Positions 15,439 to 21,482 of a stretch of DNA of 21,792 bases are shown here, piece by piece; the stretch's first letter is position 1; each line of letters starts with the position of its first letter. The position numbers and the translations under genes are program-made. Source of the stretch: a virus; the IMG/VR virus record IMGVR_UViG_3300025732_000305, positions 1 through 21,792 of that record; one strand, given 5' to 3'. A model generated the notes under the pieces. The model ran no database searches, had not been told where the DNA came from, and was given only the letters and a program-made list of their open reading frames with translations.

Positions 15439-16302
15439 ATGAACTTAATCAAACACGGACGCAATGTCCACGAATTGCAACTTGACGGTAAACAAGTCCA
15501 CGTTGCTATGCTTTCCGATTTACACTGGGATAACCCTAAGTGCGACCGAGATTTATTAAAGAAGCATCTTGATTGGTGCAATGAAAACCAAATCCCAGTA
15601 ATTATCAATGGCGATTTTTTCTGCTTAATGGAAGGGCGGGGAGACAATCGAAGGTCGAGAAACGTAAGACCCGAACACTCAAACACAAGGTATTTAGATT
15701 CAATCGTGGAAACGGCGGTGGAATGGTTTGCTCCTTACTCGGACATTATAAAGGTTATAGGTTATGGAAACCACGAAACAGGGGTAATTAAGTACCAGGA
15801 AACCGACTTACTTAGAAGGTTTGTGGACCTATTAAACTATAAATGCAAGAGTGATGTTCAAGTCGGTGGTTACGGTGGTTGGATAATCATTAAACAAAAC
15901 TTTTATGGGACTATTCAAGGAAGCACCAAAATTAAATACTATCACGGTTCAGGTGGTGGCGGAGTAGTTACTAAAGGAGCATTAAACTTGACACGAGCTT
16001 TAGAAATGTACGAAGATATGGACGTGTTCACAATGGGACATATCCACGAGAACTCCAGTAGAAATGACGTAAGGGAATGCCTTAACGTCCATTCTAAGAC
16101 AGGATACTCAGTTAAGCAAAAAAACATTCATTTAATGCTCACGGGTACTTATAAAGAAGAATATGGCGAAGGGGCTTATGGCTGGCACGTTGAACGTGGC
16201 GCACCACCAAAACCATTAGGAGGGCGAATATTGAAAATCGAATGCAAATTAGTTGATAACATCTTACATAAGAATGTGGATTCATTCAAGTTTCCGTTGT
16301 AA
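15439..16302 (+). CDS. Calcineurin-like metallophosphoesterase
   Basis: A 287-residue protein with the full motif series of the metallophosphoesterase superfamily: D27-x-H29 (SDLHWD), NGD at 57-59, GNHE at 110-113, YHG with His169, and GHIH at 200-203. These residues bind two metal ions and hydrolyse phosphoester bonds; substrates in this family range from DNA to nucleotides and proteins, and none can be inferred here. The ATG at 15439 is preferred over the in-frame TTG at 15433, since the family domain begins soon after it. A 16-base gap follows the spanin gene, and two terminators follow this gene, so it is the last gene of the late unit. It may be a nuclease or nucleotide-processing enzyme and need not act in lysis. 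Confidence 0.85.
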   Translation: MNLIKHGRNVHELQLDGKQVHVAMLSDLHWDNPKCDRDLLKKHLDWCNENQIPVIINGDFFCLMEGRGDNRRSRNVRPEHSNTRYLDSIVETAVEWFAPYSDIIKVIGYGNHETGVIKYQETDLLRRFVDLLNYKCKSDVQVGGYGGWIIIKQNFYGTIQGSTKIKYYHGSGGGGVVTKGALNLTRALEMYEDMDVFTMGHIHENSSRNDVRECLNVHSKTGYSVKQKNIHLMLTGTYKEEYGEGAYGWHVERGAPPKPLGGRILKIECKLVDNILHKNVDSFKFPL

Positions 16303-16325
16303 ATTTGCTTATAGCGTTTTTAATT

Positions 16326-16370
16326 AGGGAGGAAACTCCCTTTTTTTATGGACAAATTTTGTCCTTTTTT
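16326..16370 (+). terminator. Tandem intrinsic terminators ending the late unit
   Basis: First hairpin: AGGGAG (16326-16331), loop GAAA, CTCCCT (16336-16341), then a T run to 16347. Second hairpin: GGACAAA (16350-16356), one T, TTTGTCC (16358-16364), then six Ts (16365-16370). Both fit Rho-independent terminators; together they should separate the late operon from the replication module. Confidence 0.85.
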
Positions 16371-16711
16371 ATACCTTAAAGGGTATTCAGGAGTAAAAAA
16401 CCTGTCTGTTTATACCCGTAGGGTTACAAAATTGCGCCTATTATTAATCCATAGGTTTACAATATAATGTAAATTTCACGTTTTTACCCTGATTTTATGT
16501 GGATTTCTCCACGATTATACACTTATAATGTGATTCCTTATTTAGAATGAATATAAATTACATATTTTTGATGCTCTGAAACCCTTGTAAACATTAGGAT
16601 TTTAAAAATAATTGTAAAAAACTTTGATTTTTTTTGTTAAAAAGTGTGGTATATCGGAAATAGTATTTATATTTGTGTATAGATAATTAATAACAATTAA
16701 AAAAAAACGCT
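16371..16711 (+). other. AT-rich non-coding region with inverted repeats
   Basis: No convincing gene lies between the tandem terminators and the ATG at 16712. Small inverted repeats follow one another: ATACC/GGTAT (16371-16386), ACCC/GGGT in the TATACCCGTAGGGTTA stretch, TTTACA/TGTAAA (16456-16473) and GTGGA/TCCAC (16499-16512), and TGTAAA recurs at 16586-16591 and 16613-16618. A promoter lies at the right end. The layout could suit a replication origin or operators, but I see no clear iterons. Confidence 0.5.
16644..16681 (+). promoter_or_regulatory. Bacteroidetes-type promoter P1
   Basis: TATATTTG at 16668-16675 matches the -7 element TAnnTTTG of Bacteroidetes sigma-ABfr promoters. GTG at 16646-16648 lies where TTG is expected for the -33 element. 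Bases 16658-16681 are identical to the second promoter near 21250. It would drive the small early genes from 16712. Confidence 0.75.
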
Positions 16712-16873
16712 ATGAAAACTTTTAAAATTATTTATTTAGACAAAGACGAAAACGAGCTTTGAACATCATTAACTGAGCAATACGATTTAAAGGATTGCAA
16801 AAAATATGCTGAATTAATTGCGGCAAATTCAAACCAAAATGATTTATTTACCTATGAAATAATTGAACTATGA
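16712..16873 (+). pseudogene. Small early gene interrupted by in-frame TGA
   Basis: The frame begins MKTFKIIYLDKDENEL, meets TGA at 16760-16762, and continues coherently as TSLTEQYDLKDCKKYAELIA, then a short Asn-rich piece and YEIIEL before a second TGA at 16871-16873. That second stop overlaps the next start as ATGA, the coupling used throughout this phage, so the full 52-residue frame appears to have been the functional gene. A Trp codon TGG changed to TGA would explain it. TGA clearly acts as stop in many genes here, so general recoding is not supported. Either a nonsense mutation, a sequencing error or site-specific readthrough is possible. It is the first gene behind P1 and has the recurring ACGCTATGA start. 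Confidence 0.55.
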
Positions 16874-17052
16874 ACAAGGAACAAATGATTGAAATTATTC
16901 ACGCATTCGAGCAAGAATTGTGGAATGAGAGAAAAGAATCCATTAATGCTTTCGGTTATGGAGACGAAGCTACGCAAAGGTGCATAACTCGGTGGCTAAT
17001 TATGGACGAATTAATAACAAAACTTAACATCGAAAAAAATGAAACTATTTAA
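16870..17052 (+). CDS. Small helical protein
   Basis: A 60-residue acidic, helical protein (MNKEQMIEIIHAFEQELWNE, then NAFGYGDEATQRCITRW and MDELITKL). The pattern of an early 'E-x-E-L-W' helix followed by a 'W..MDEL' helix recurs in short proteins of Bacteroidetes phages. No motif for function is visible. It overlaps the broken gene before it by four bases and the small membrane protein after it by 14 bases. Confidence 0.6.
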   Translation: MNKEQMIEIIHAFEQELWNERKESINAFGYGDEATQRCITRWLIMDELITKLNIEKNETI

Positions 17053-17176
17053 ACGAATCTATGAAGGCTTAGACGCCGAAGGACAAATGATGCTGAACTC
17101 ACTAATCGAAGGTCTAATGGTCTTCGGTTCGGTAATCGGCTCACTATTATTAATCGCTTATTTTATTACGCTATGA
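17039..17176 (+). CDS. Small membrane microprotein (45 aa)
   Basis: ATG at 17039 opens a 45-codon frame: MKLFKRIYEGLDAEGQMMLN then a hydrophobic end, EGLMVFGSVIGSLLLIAYFI, giving one membrane segment with a charged N-terminal part likely in the cytoplasm. The stop overlaps the next start as ATGA (17173-17176), and that start sits in the recurring ACGCTATGA context. It is likely real because of the two tight overlaps. Its early position suggests a host-interaction role, but no more can be said. Confidence 0.55.
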   Translation: MKLFKRIYEGLDAEGQMMLNSLIEGLMVFGSVIGSLLLIAYFITL

Positions 17177-17481
17177 AAACTGACACTACCTACCCATTTT
17201 GCGAATTTGAATCGGAAGAGTTCTACGGGGAATGCACCTTTGAAATCATTCCTGATGGCGAAGGAGATTTTGATATAGAAATAAGCACTTACGTTGCTTG
17301 GACGTTAGCAGGAGAAATCGAGTTTGAATACCTATTAACTGACAATGAGTTAGTCGATTTGATAAATAACATAGCGGAGGACTGCGCTAATCAGAATGTC
17401 TTAGAAAATCTCGAGGAGGACGAAAAAGATTGGAATAACTATTTAAACTTTAAAGATGAACACGACAGAGAAAGGGGTTGA
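17173..17481 (+). CDS. Acidic protein of unknown function
   Basis: A 102-residue very acidic protein (many Glu and Asp, such as GEGDFDIEIS and LEEDEKDW) with three cysteines in the first 80 residues. It has beta-rich N-terminal and helical C-terminal parts and no recognisable domain. Strongly acidic small early phage proteins sometimes mimic DNA and block DNA-binding host proteins, but I have no direct evidence for that here. It is coupled upstream by ATGA and overlaps the next gene by 26 bases. Confidence 0.6.
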   Translation: MKTDTTYPFCEFESEEFYGECTFEIIPDGEGDFDIEISTYVAWTLAGEIEFEYLLTDNELVDLINNIAEDCANQNVLENLEEDEKDWNNYLNFKDEHDRERG

Positions 17482-17683
17482 TTTACCCGACCAAGTTAAT
17501 TGGTGGCTTACTGGCGAAGGTTGGCTACATAAAGACGGACACTTTAACTTTAATCACTATTGCAACGTAATAAAAGCAAAATATGAAAACATTCGAAATA
17601 ACCCATTATTATCAGGAAACCCCGAAGTCAAGAAGGAAAATAAAAAAATCCTATGTCGAAGCATATTCCCCGAGCCACGCTAA
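17456..17683 (+). CDS. Small protein overlapping its downstream neighbour
   Basis: A 75-residue protein. Its N-terminal 45 residues read like a genuine domain (VDLPDQVNWWLTGEGWLHKD, GHFNFNHYCNVIKAKYENIR), with aromatic residues and a helix. The last 25 residues (after NPLLSG) are basic and lie entirely within the overlap with the next frame, so this tail may have less constraint. No function is visible. The ATG at 17456 is inside the preceding gene, in line with coupling. Confidence 0.5.
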   Translation: MNTTEKGVDLPDQVNWWLTGEGWLHKDGHFNFNHYCNVIKAKYENIRNNPLLSGNPEVKKENKKILCRSIFPEPR

Positions 17684-17735
17684 ATTAGTGTTAGATATTT
17701 GGGAAGGAATAATAATTAAAATCAAAGAGATATGA
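17583..17735 (+). CDS. Small basic protein, frame nested in neighbour's end
   Basis: ATG at 17583 starts a 50-codon frame (MKTFEITHYYQETPKSRRKI, then KKSYVEAYSPSHAKLVLDIW and a Lys/Ile-rich end). It overlaps the preceding gene by 101 bases in a different frame and ends in an ATGA overlap with the DnaA-like gene (17732-17735). Because the phage uses such overlaps regularly and the sequence has a normal mixture of residues, I consider it probably translated. It has no recognised domain. Confidence 0.5.
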   Translation: MKTFEITHYYQETPKSRRKIKKSYVEAYSPSHAKLVLDIWEGIIIKIKEI

Positions 17736-18130
17736 TTATAGACATAGCAAGACAGTTAATTGAAGAGAATGATTTAAAGAAAAAAAGTAGAAAAAGACGG
17801 AATGTAAATCGGAGGTGCTACATAACAAAGAAGCTACGAGATGAAGGGATAACGTATCAATTTATAGCTGATTTGCTGAACTTGAACCACGCTACTATAA
17901 TTCACTCCTATAAGATGGCTAACCAATGGGAGCGTTTTCGAGACAGGGACTATCTACTCGACACGGAGCATTTAAGGGTGAACTTTAATTATTTAACGGA
18001 ACACCCAGTAGAAAGGAGTTTAAACGAGTTTATAACCGATGTCAAAGACTGTATTTCAATTAGGGAATTATATGTTATTCAAGAACGAATGAAAAGAAAA
18101 GAATATAAATTCGAAACACAATTAGAATAA
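17732..18130 (+). CDS. DnaA domain IV-like helix-turn-helix protein
   Basis: A 132-residue basic protein. Residues 19-61 (RKRRNVNRRCYITKKLRDEG, ITYQFIADLLNLNHATIIHS, then YK) resemble the DNA-binding domain IV of the replication initiator DnaA, where the signature is D-H-x-T-V-x-H-A-Y; here it is NHATIIHSYK. There is no ATPase domain. Residues 62-132 are a charged helical part. It may bind DnaA-box-like sites in the phage origin or act as a transcription regulator of the replication region. It is coupled by ATGA to the upstream gene and followed by a promoter motif and a 135-base non-coding gap. Confidence 0.65.
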   Translation: MIIDIARQLIEENDLKKKSRKRRNVNRRCYITKKLRDEGITYQFIADLLNLNHATIIHSYKMANQWERFRDRDYLLDTEHLRVNFNYLTEHPVERSLNEFITDVKDCISIRELYVIQERMKRKEYKFETQLE

Positions 18131-18135
18131 ATTAG

Positions 18136-18146
18136 TTATATTTGTG
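18136..18146 (+). promoter_or_regulatory. Promoter -7-like motif P2
   Basis: TTATATTTGTG at 18136-18146 contains TATATTTG (18137-18144) and shares all eleven bases with the two repeated promoters. No TTG lies at the expected -33 distance, so it is a weaker candidate. It would drive the leader and the replication initiator. Confidence 0.5.
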
Positions 18147-18149
18147 AAC

Positions 18150-18238
18150 GGCTTCCTCTAACATTATAAAGTCGAAAGGTTTGTTGCCCTTGTTTTTGAA
18201 GTAGAGGTTAGAGGCTACGGATAAAGCGAGGGTTTTTT
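18150..18238 (+). ncRNA. Candidate structured RNA or leader with pseudoknot potential
   Basis: CCTCTAAC (18155-18162) pairs perfectly with GTTAGAGG (18207-18214). CCCTTG (18187-18192) pairs with CGAGGG (18227-18232) with one U-G pair and is followed by six Ts (18233-18238), like a terminator. The two helices cross, so they form a pseudoknot or exclude each other. GTAG/CTAC (18201-18204, 18215-18218) can add a small hairpin. The transcript would start just after the promoter motif at 18144. It may be a small RNA or an attenuator leader of the replication initiator. Prediction by eye only. Confidence 0.35.
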
Positions 18239-18265
18239 ATTTATTAAAATTTAAGTTATGTTATT

Positions 18266-18931
18266 ATGAGCGGTTGGATTAAGATACACCGAAAGTTTTT
18301 AGATTGGGAATGGTTTAACAAAAGCGAAGCGGTACACCTGTTTATTTATTTGCTATTAAAAGCGAATCACAAAGACGCAAGTTGGCAAGGTATGGAAGTT
18401 AAACGAGGTGAATTTATTTCGTCTTTAGGTAAGATTTCTTCGGATACGGGAATCAGTTTACAAACGCTTAGAACACTTTTGAAAAAGTTGGAAAACACAA
18501 ATGAAATCGAAGTAAAATCAACAAACAAATTTACCATTATAACTATTTGTAAATATGATAGTTACCAAGATGAAACCGAAGACACTAACAAGCAACTAAC
18601 AAACAATCAACAAACAACTAACAAACAACTAACAACAAACAAGAATGATAAGAATAATAAGAATGAAAAGAATAATACATTTAATTTTTATGATTCGATG
18701 GTTTCTTTTGGATTCGAGGAACAACTTGTTAAAGATTGGATTCAGGTTCGCAAGGTTAAAAAGGCTACAAACACCGAAACCGCGTTTAACGGATTTATCC
18801 GCGAAGTAAATAAAAACGAAAATAGTCCTAATTTTATACTCAAGAATTGTGTAGAACGAAATTGGAGTGGATTCAAGTCCGAATGGCTACCTAAAGAAGT
18901 TACAATCGAAAATAGTTTTTGTTGGAGATGA
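18266..18931 (+). CDS. Replication initiator/organizer protein (winged-helix)
   Basis: A 221-residue protein with the shape of phage replisome organizers. Residues 1-95 start MSGWIKIHRKFLDWEWFNKS, then LFIYLLLKANHKD, and contain a winged-helix pattern (ISSDTGISLQTLRTLLKKLE). Residues 108-135 are a low-complexity linker of Asn, Thr, Gln and Lys. The C-terminal part (FYDSMVSFGFEEQLVKDWIQ, ILKNCVERNWSGFKSEWL) resembles the end of DnaD-like replication proteins. It would bind origin DNA and recruit the helicase encoded two genes downstream. A three-codon ORF ATG TTA TTA TGA (18258-18269) ends on its start. The start ATG at 18266 is the first good one after the leader. Confidence 0.7.
   Translation: MSGWIKIHRKFLDWEWFNKSEAVHLFIYLLLKANHKDASWQGMEVKRGEFISSLGKISSDTGISLQTLRTLLKKLENTNEIEVKSTNKFTIITICKYDSYQDETEDTNKQLTNNQQTTNKQLTTNKNDKNNKNEKNNTFNFYDSMVSFGFEEQLVKDWIQVRKVKKATNTETAFNGFIREVNKNENSPNFILKNCVERNWSGFKSEWLPKEVTIENSFCWR
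18593..18636 (+). repeat. Short direct repeats within the initiator gene
   Basis: CAACTAACAAA occurs at 18593-18603 and 18615-18625, and CAACTAACAAC at 18626-18636, the last two adjacent; CAACAAA lies between the first and second. They encode the Gln/Leu/Thr/Asn linker. They may be iterons or just low-complexity coding sequence. Confidence 0.5.
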
Positions 18932-19128
18932 AAATAGGAGAAATAATAAAAGACGTTGAAGACGGCGACTGCTATTTTATCGGACAAGTTACCGAAACTA
19001 AAAACAATGAAGTAATTAAATACAAGTTGTTAAAGATTATTTGGAGTGGCGAAGAAGACACCGAATGCGAAGACCTAAACACCGAAATTGAACCACGTTG
19101 GTGGTATATAGAAAAACACGAACTATGA
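18928..19128 (+). CDS. Small acidic protein between replication genes
   Basis: A 66-residue acidic protein starting MKIGEIIKDVEDGDCYFIGQ at the ATG at 18928, which overlaps the initiator stop. Beta-like segments (DCYFIGQVTETKNNEVIKYK) suggest a small barrel or SH3-like fold, ending WWYIEKHEL. Short proteins like this accompany replication genes in Flavobacterium phages. I see no catalytic motif. It overlaps the helicase start as ATGA (19125-19128). Confidence 0.6.
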   Translation: MKIGEIIKDVEDGDCYFIGQVTETKNNEVIKYKLLKIIWSGEEDTECEDLNTEIEPRWWYIEKHEL

Positions 19129-20015
19129 AAGGATTTAAGATAACAAAAGCACACGAAGTAATTGACGATTTATTCAGGTATAGAAACAACTACCACGAAA
19201 AAGGTAAATACTTAGGATTTGAAGGAATGGACGAATACTATTCAATGAGTTTAGGAAATTGCACGGATTGGACGGGTTTTCCGATGTCGGGTAAAACTCA
19301 AGTTCTTATGGAATGTTTAATGAATACGAGCCGTTTTTATGGTTGGAAACATTTAGTATATTTCCCTGATGTTGGTTCGAACGTGGAAATAATCGCGGAT
19401 TTAATCAATAAGAAAACGGGTAAAAGTTTTAACCCAAGTGCGTACAATGTAATTACGGACGATGAAATAGTAAGCGCGATAGATTGGATTACGCACCATT
19501 TTAAGGTACTAACGCGAGACGATATTAAGGCGAAAATGACACCGATAGAATTTTGGGATTACGCAGTTCAACTAAAAAAAGACGAAGGACTTGAAACCGC
19601 TTCGATAGATTCTTGGAAGGACTTAAACCACCCTTACAACGATTACGGGGGTTACGCTCAGTATTTAGAGTTCGTGTTGCCGTATCGTAACCAAATCGCA
19701 GAAGATAACGACTTACACTTACATACAATTATTCACCCAAAGCTAACGGAAAAGGAAAACGGAAAACGAAGCGCACCAGTTCCATACGACTTAAAAGGCG
19801 GTTCGGAATGGTTTAATTCGGGAAAGTGTATGATAACAGTACACCGAGACGACCCAACGTTTTATAAAGCAGAATTGTACTTTAACAAGATTAAACCGCG
19901 TTCAAACGGAAAAATAGGTAAACACGAAATCTTTTTCGATAAAGAAAAATTAGTTTACTTTGAGCAAGAACAACACGGGAACACATTAATTAAAAAATAC
20001 GCTAAATCAAAATAA
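19125..20015 (+). CDS. Twinkle/DnaB-like replicative helicase core (RecA fold)
   Basis: A 296-residue ATPase. Walker A is GFPMSGKT at residues 51-58 (Lys57, Thr58), followed by the DnaB/Twinkle-like segment FYGWKHLVYFPDVGSNVEII. IDSW (Asp162) fits the Walker B strand and LHTIIHPK (His204) fits the sensor-like H motif typical of the T7 gp4/Twinkle C-terminal domain; KGGSEWFNSGKCMITVHRDD follows as in those helicases. The protein is just the RecA core, with about 45 residues before the ATPase and no primase or DnaB N-terminal domain. It probably unwinds the phage origin together with the initiator encoded upstream. The ATG at 19125 is chosen for the ATGA overlap. Confidence 0.75.
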   Translation: MKGFKITKAHEVIDDLFRYRNNYHEKGKYLGFEGMDEYYSMSLGNCTDWTGFPMSGKTQVLMECLMNTSRFYGWKHLVYFPDVGSNVEIIADLINKKTGKSFNPSAYNVITDDEIVSAIDWITHHFKVLTRDDIKAKMTPIEFWDYAVQLKKDEGLETASIDSWKDLNHPYNDYGGYAQYLEFVLPYRNQIAEDNDLHLHTIIHPKLTEKENGKRSAPVPYDLKGGSEWFNSGKCMITVHRDDPTFYKAELYFNKIKPRSNGKIGKHEIFFDKEKLVYFEQEQHGNTLIKKYAKSK

Positions 20016-20305
20016 TGGACGATTTCACAACACTACGAGCGCAAGTTTTACTTTCTCACACTTACCTAAAGATTCAAGGAAGTTTGAACGACATAAAAGC
20101 GAAGAACCCTAACCGAACGGATTTAATTGATTCAATGGAAGAAACGCTAGAACATTTACAGGAATGTAAGGTATATTGGAATCAACTCGAGCAAGAATAC
20201 CGAGCGTTGCGCCAAAACGCTTACCGATTAGAATTAGTTAACTTGGACTTAAACACGGAAAACAAGCGTTTAGAAGCCATTAATAAAGCCTTAAATTACG
20301 AGTAA
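20015..20305 (+). CDS. Coiled-coil protein
   Basis: A 96-residue helical protein, MDDFTTLRAQVLLSHTYLKI at the start and a strong coiled coil in residues 40-96 (MEETLEHLQECKVYWNQLEQ, LELVNLDLNTENKRLEAINK). There is no DNA-binding or enzyme motif. It starts on the last base of the helicase gene (TAATG) and its end overlaps the NinG start the same way. It may be an accessory factor of the helicase or NinG proteins, which is inferred from position only. Confidence 0.6.
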   Translation: MDDFTTLRAQVLLSHTYLKIQGSLNDIKAKNPNRTDLIDSMEETLEHLQECKVYWNQLEQEYRALRQNAYRLELVNLDLNTENKRLEAINKALNYE

Positions 20306-20820
20306 TGAAGTGCAAGAACTGTAAAGCCGAATTTACTCCCGTTCGATTTAATCAAAAGTTTTGCTTTGATACTGATTGTGTCCGTGTTTGGGTAGAACTT
20401 GAAAAGGAAAAACAATGGAAAAAGAAGAAAAAGGTACTTAAAGACGAACTACAAACCGTTCAAGAACTAACTAAACTTGCCCAAGTAGTGTTTAATAAGT
20501 ACATAAGGCTACGAGATAAGGATAAACCTTGCGTAAGTTGCGGTTGTAAACTCGGTTCAAAGTTTGACGCAGGGCATTATTTTAGTAGTGGTGGACACAA
20601 AGCCGTTACATTCGATGAAAACAACGTTCACGGCCAGTGCGTAACGTGTAATCAACATAAACACGGAAACTTATTAAACTACCAAATAGGAATCCAACAA
20701 AGAATAGGCGCGGATAAATTAATAGAACTCCACGCAAAAGCACACGAAACAAGAAAATACACACGGGACGAACTCAAAGAAATAATAGAAACTTACAAAG
20801 AAAAAATAAAAACGCTATGA
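20305..20820 (+). CDS. ninG: NinG/Rap-like recombination protein
   Basis: A 171-residue protein of the NinG (Rap) family. The N-terminal zinc finger has Cys3, Cys6, Cys20 and Cys25 (MKCKNC, FCFDTDC); a basic coiled helix follows (EKEKQWKKKKKVLK); then come PCVSCGC and the HNH-like core FDAGHYFSSGG, FDENNVHGQCVTCNQHKHGN. In lambda, Rap is a Holliday junction/branched DNA endonuclease supporting phage recombination. Length is slightly below the lambda protein. It lies in a recombination group with a PD-(D/E)XK-like nuclease and an ERF annealing protein. Confidence 0.85.
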   Translation: MKCKNCKAEFTPVRFNQKFCFDTDCVRVWVELEKEKQWKKKKKVLKDELQTVQELTKLAQVVFNKYIRLRDKDKPCVSCGCKLGSKFDAGHYFSSGGHKAVTFDENNVHGQCVTCNQHKHGNLLNYQIGIQQRIGADKLIELHAKAHETRKYTRDELKEIIETYKEKIKTL

Positions 20821-21200
20821 ACGAATCAGTATTATTTAATTACCTGAAAGAAAACTATTTTCCCGACTTAGAACGAAGCACGGGACGTTATGATAAATGG
20901 GATTGTTTTTCCCCAAGTACAAAAACACGAATAGAACTAAAATGTAGAAGAAAACACTACCCGAATTTAATTCTAGAAAAAATAAAGTACGTTGATATGA
21001 TACAACGATATGTAGAACAAGAAGAAAAACCTATTTACATAAACTCAACTCCTAACGGAATCTTCGCATTCGATTTACGCAACATAAAACCTAATTGGAT
21101 AACCAATAACCGTATGCCACAAACAACGGACTTCGAAAATATAGCACCTATCGAAAAGACCTACACGCTAATAAATATCGAAGAAGGAAAAAAAATTTAA
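20817..21200 (+). CDS. PD-(D/E)XK-like nuclease
   Basis: A 127-residue protein. Residues 20-48 (RSTGRYDKWDCFSPSTKTRI, ELKCRR) give the core PD-(D/E)XK pattern: Asp29, then Glu40-Leu-Lys42. A preceding conserved Glu and a following helix (ILEKIKYVDMIQRY) are also typical. Short proteins of this kind are widespread in Bacteroidetes phages; they may act as endonucleases in recombination or in resolving replication intermediates. It begins inside the NinG stop with the ACGCTATGA context. A non-nuclease role cannot be excluded, since only the minimal motif is seen. Confidence 0.6.
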   Translation: MNESVLFNYLKENYFPDLERSTGRYDKWDCFSPSTKTRIELKCRRKHYPNLILEKIKYVDMIQRYVEQEEKPIYINSTPNGIFAFDLRNIKPNWITNNRMPQTTDFENIAPIEKTYTLINIEEGKKI

Positions 21201-21231
21201 CATTTTTTAACAAATAAATTATATCGAAGTA

Positions 21232-21267
21232 TTGCAGATTAAAAAATAGTATTTATATTTGTGTATA
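21232..21267 (+). promoter_or_regulatory. Bacteroidetes-type promoter P3
   Basis: TTG at 21232-21234 and TATATTTG at 21254-21261 lie 19 bases apart, as in the Flavobacterium consensus TTG-N17-23-TAnnTTTG. Bases 21244-21267 are identical to 16658-16681 of P1. It would drive the small gene at 21286 and the ERF gene. Confidence 0.8.
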
Positions 21268-21285
21268 ATTAAAAACGAAAACGCT

Positions 21286-21468
21286 ATGAAAACATTAAAT
21301 TTTAATCGCGCTGAATGGTATCGATTTGAAACACTTTGTAAATTATTTGGGTTTAAGGTTGAAACCGACGCAACTTATAACTATTCAAATTTAGTTGAAA
21401 CCGAATATTATTATTTAAGAATAATAAAAAATGGCAACGTGGTATGTATCGCAAATCTTATTGATTAA
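21286..21468 (+). CDS. Small protein behind promoter P3
   Basis: A 60-residue protein (MKTLNFNRAEWYRFETLCKL, FGFKVETDATYNYSNLVETE, then YYYLRIIKNGNVVCIANLID). The mix of an early helix and beta strands suggests a compact fold. I do not recognise it. The ATG at 21286 is the first one after P3 and carries the ACGCTATGA context; a GTG further upstream in frame lies within the promoter and is not likely used. No motif points to a function. Confidence 0.6.
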   Translation: MKTLNFNRAEWYRFETLCKLFGFKVETDATYNYSNLVETEYYYLRIIKNGNVVCIANLID

Positions 21469-21482
21469 TAACAAAACAAGGG

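Noticed and set aside
16760-16762. TGA read generally as Trp (alternative code)
   Set aside because: TGA is the stop for many other genes here, including those ending at 377, 4734, 4916, 8059 and 20820, and TGG is common, so general recoding is not supported.
18593-18636. CRISPR-like array
   Set aside because: Units of 11 bases without spacers of regular length, inside a coding sequence; this is not a CRISPR array.
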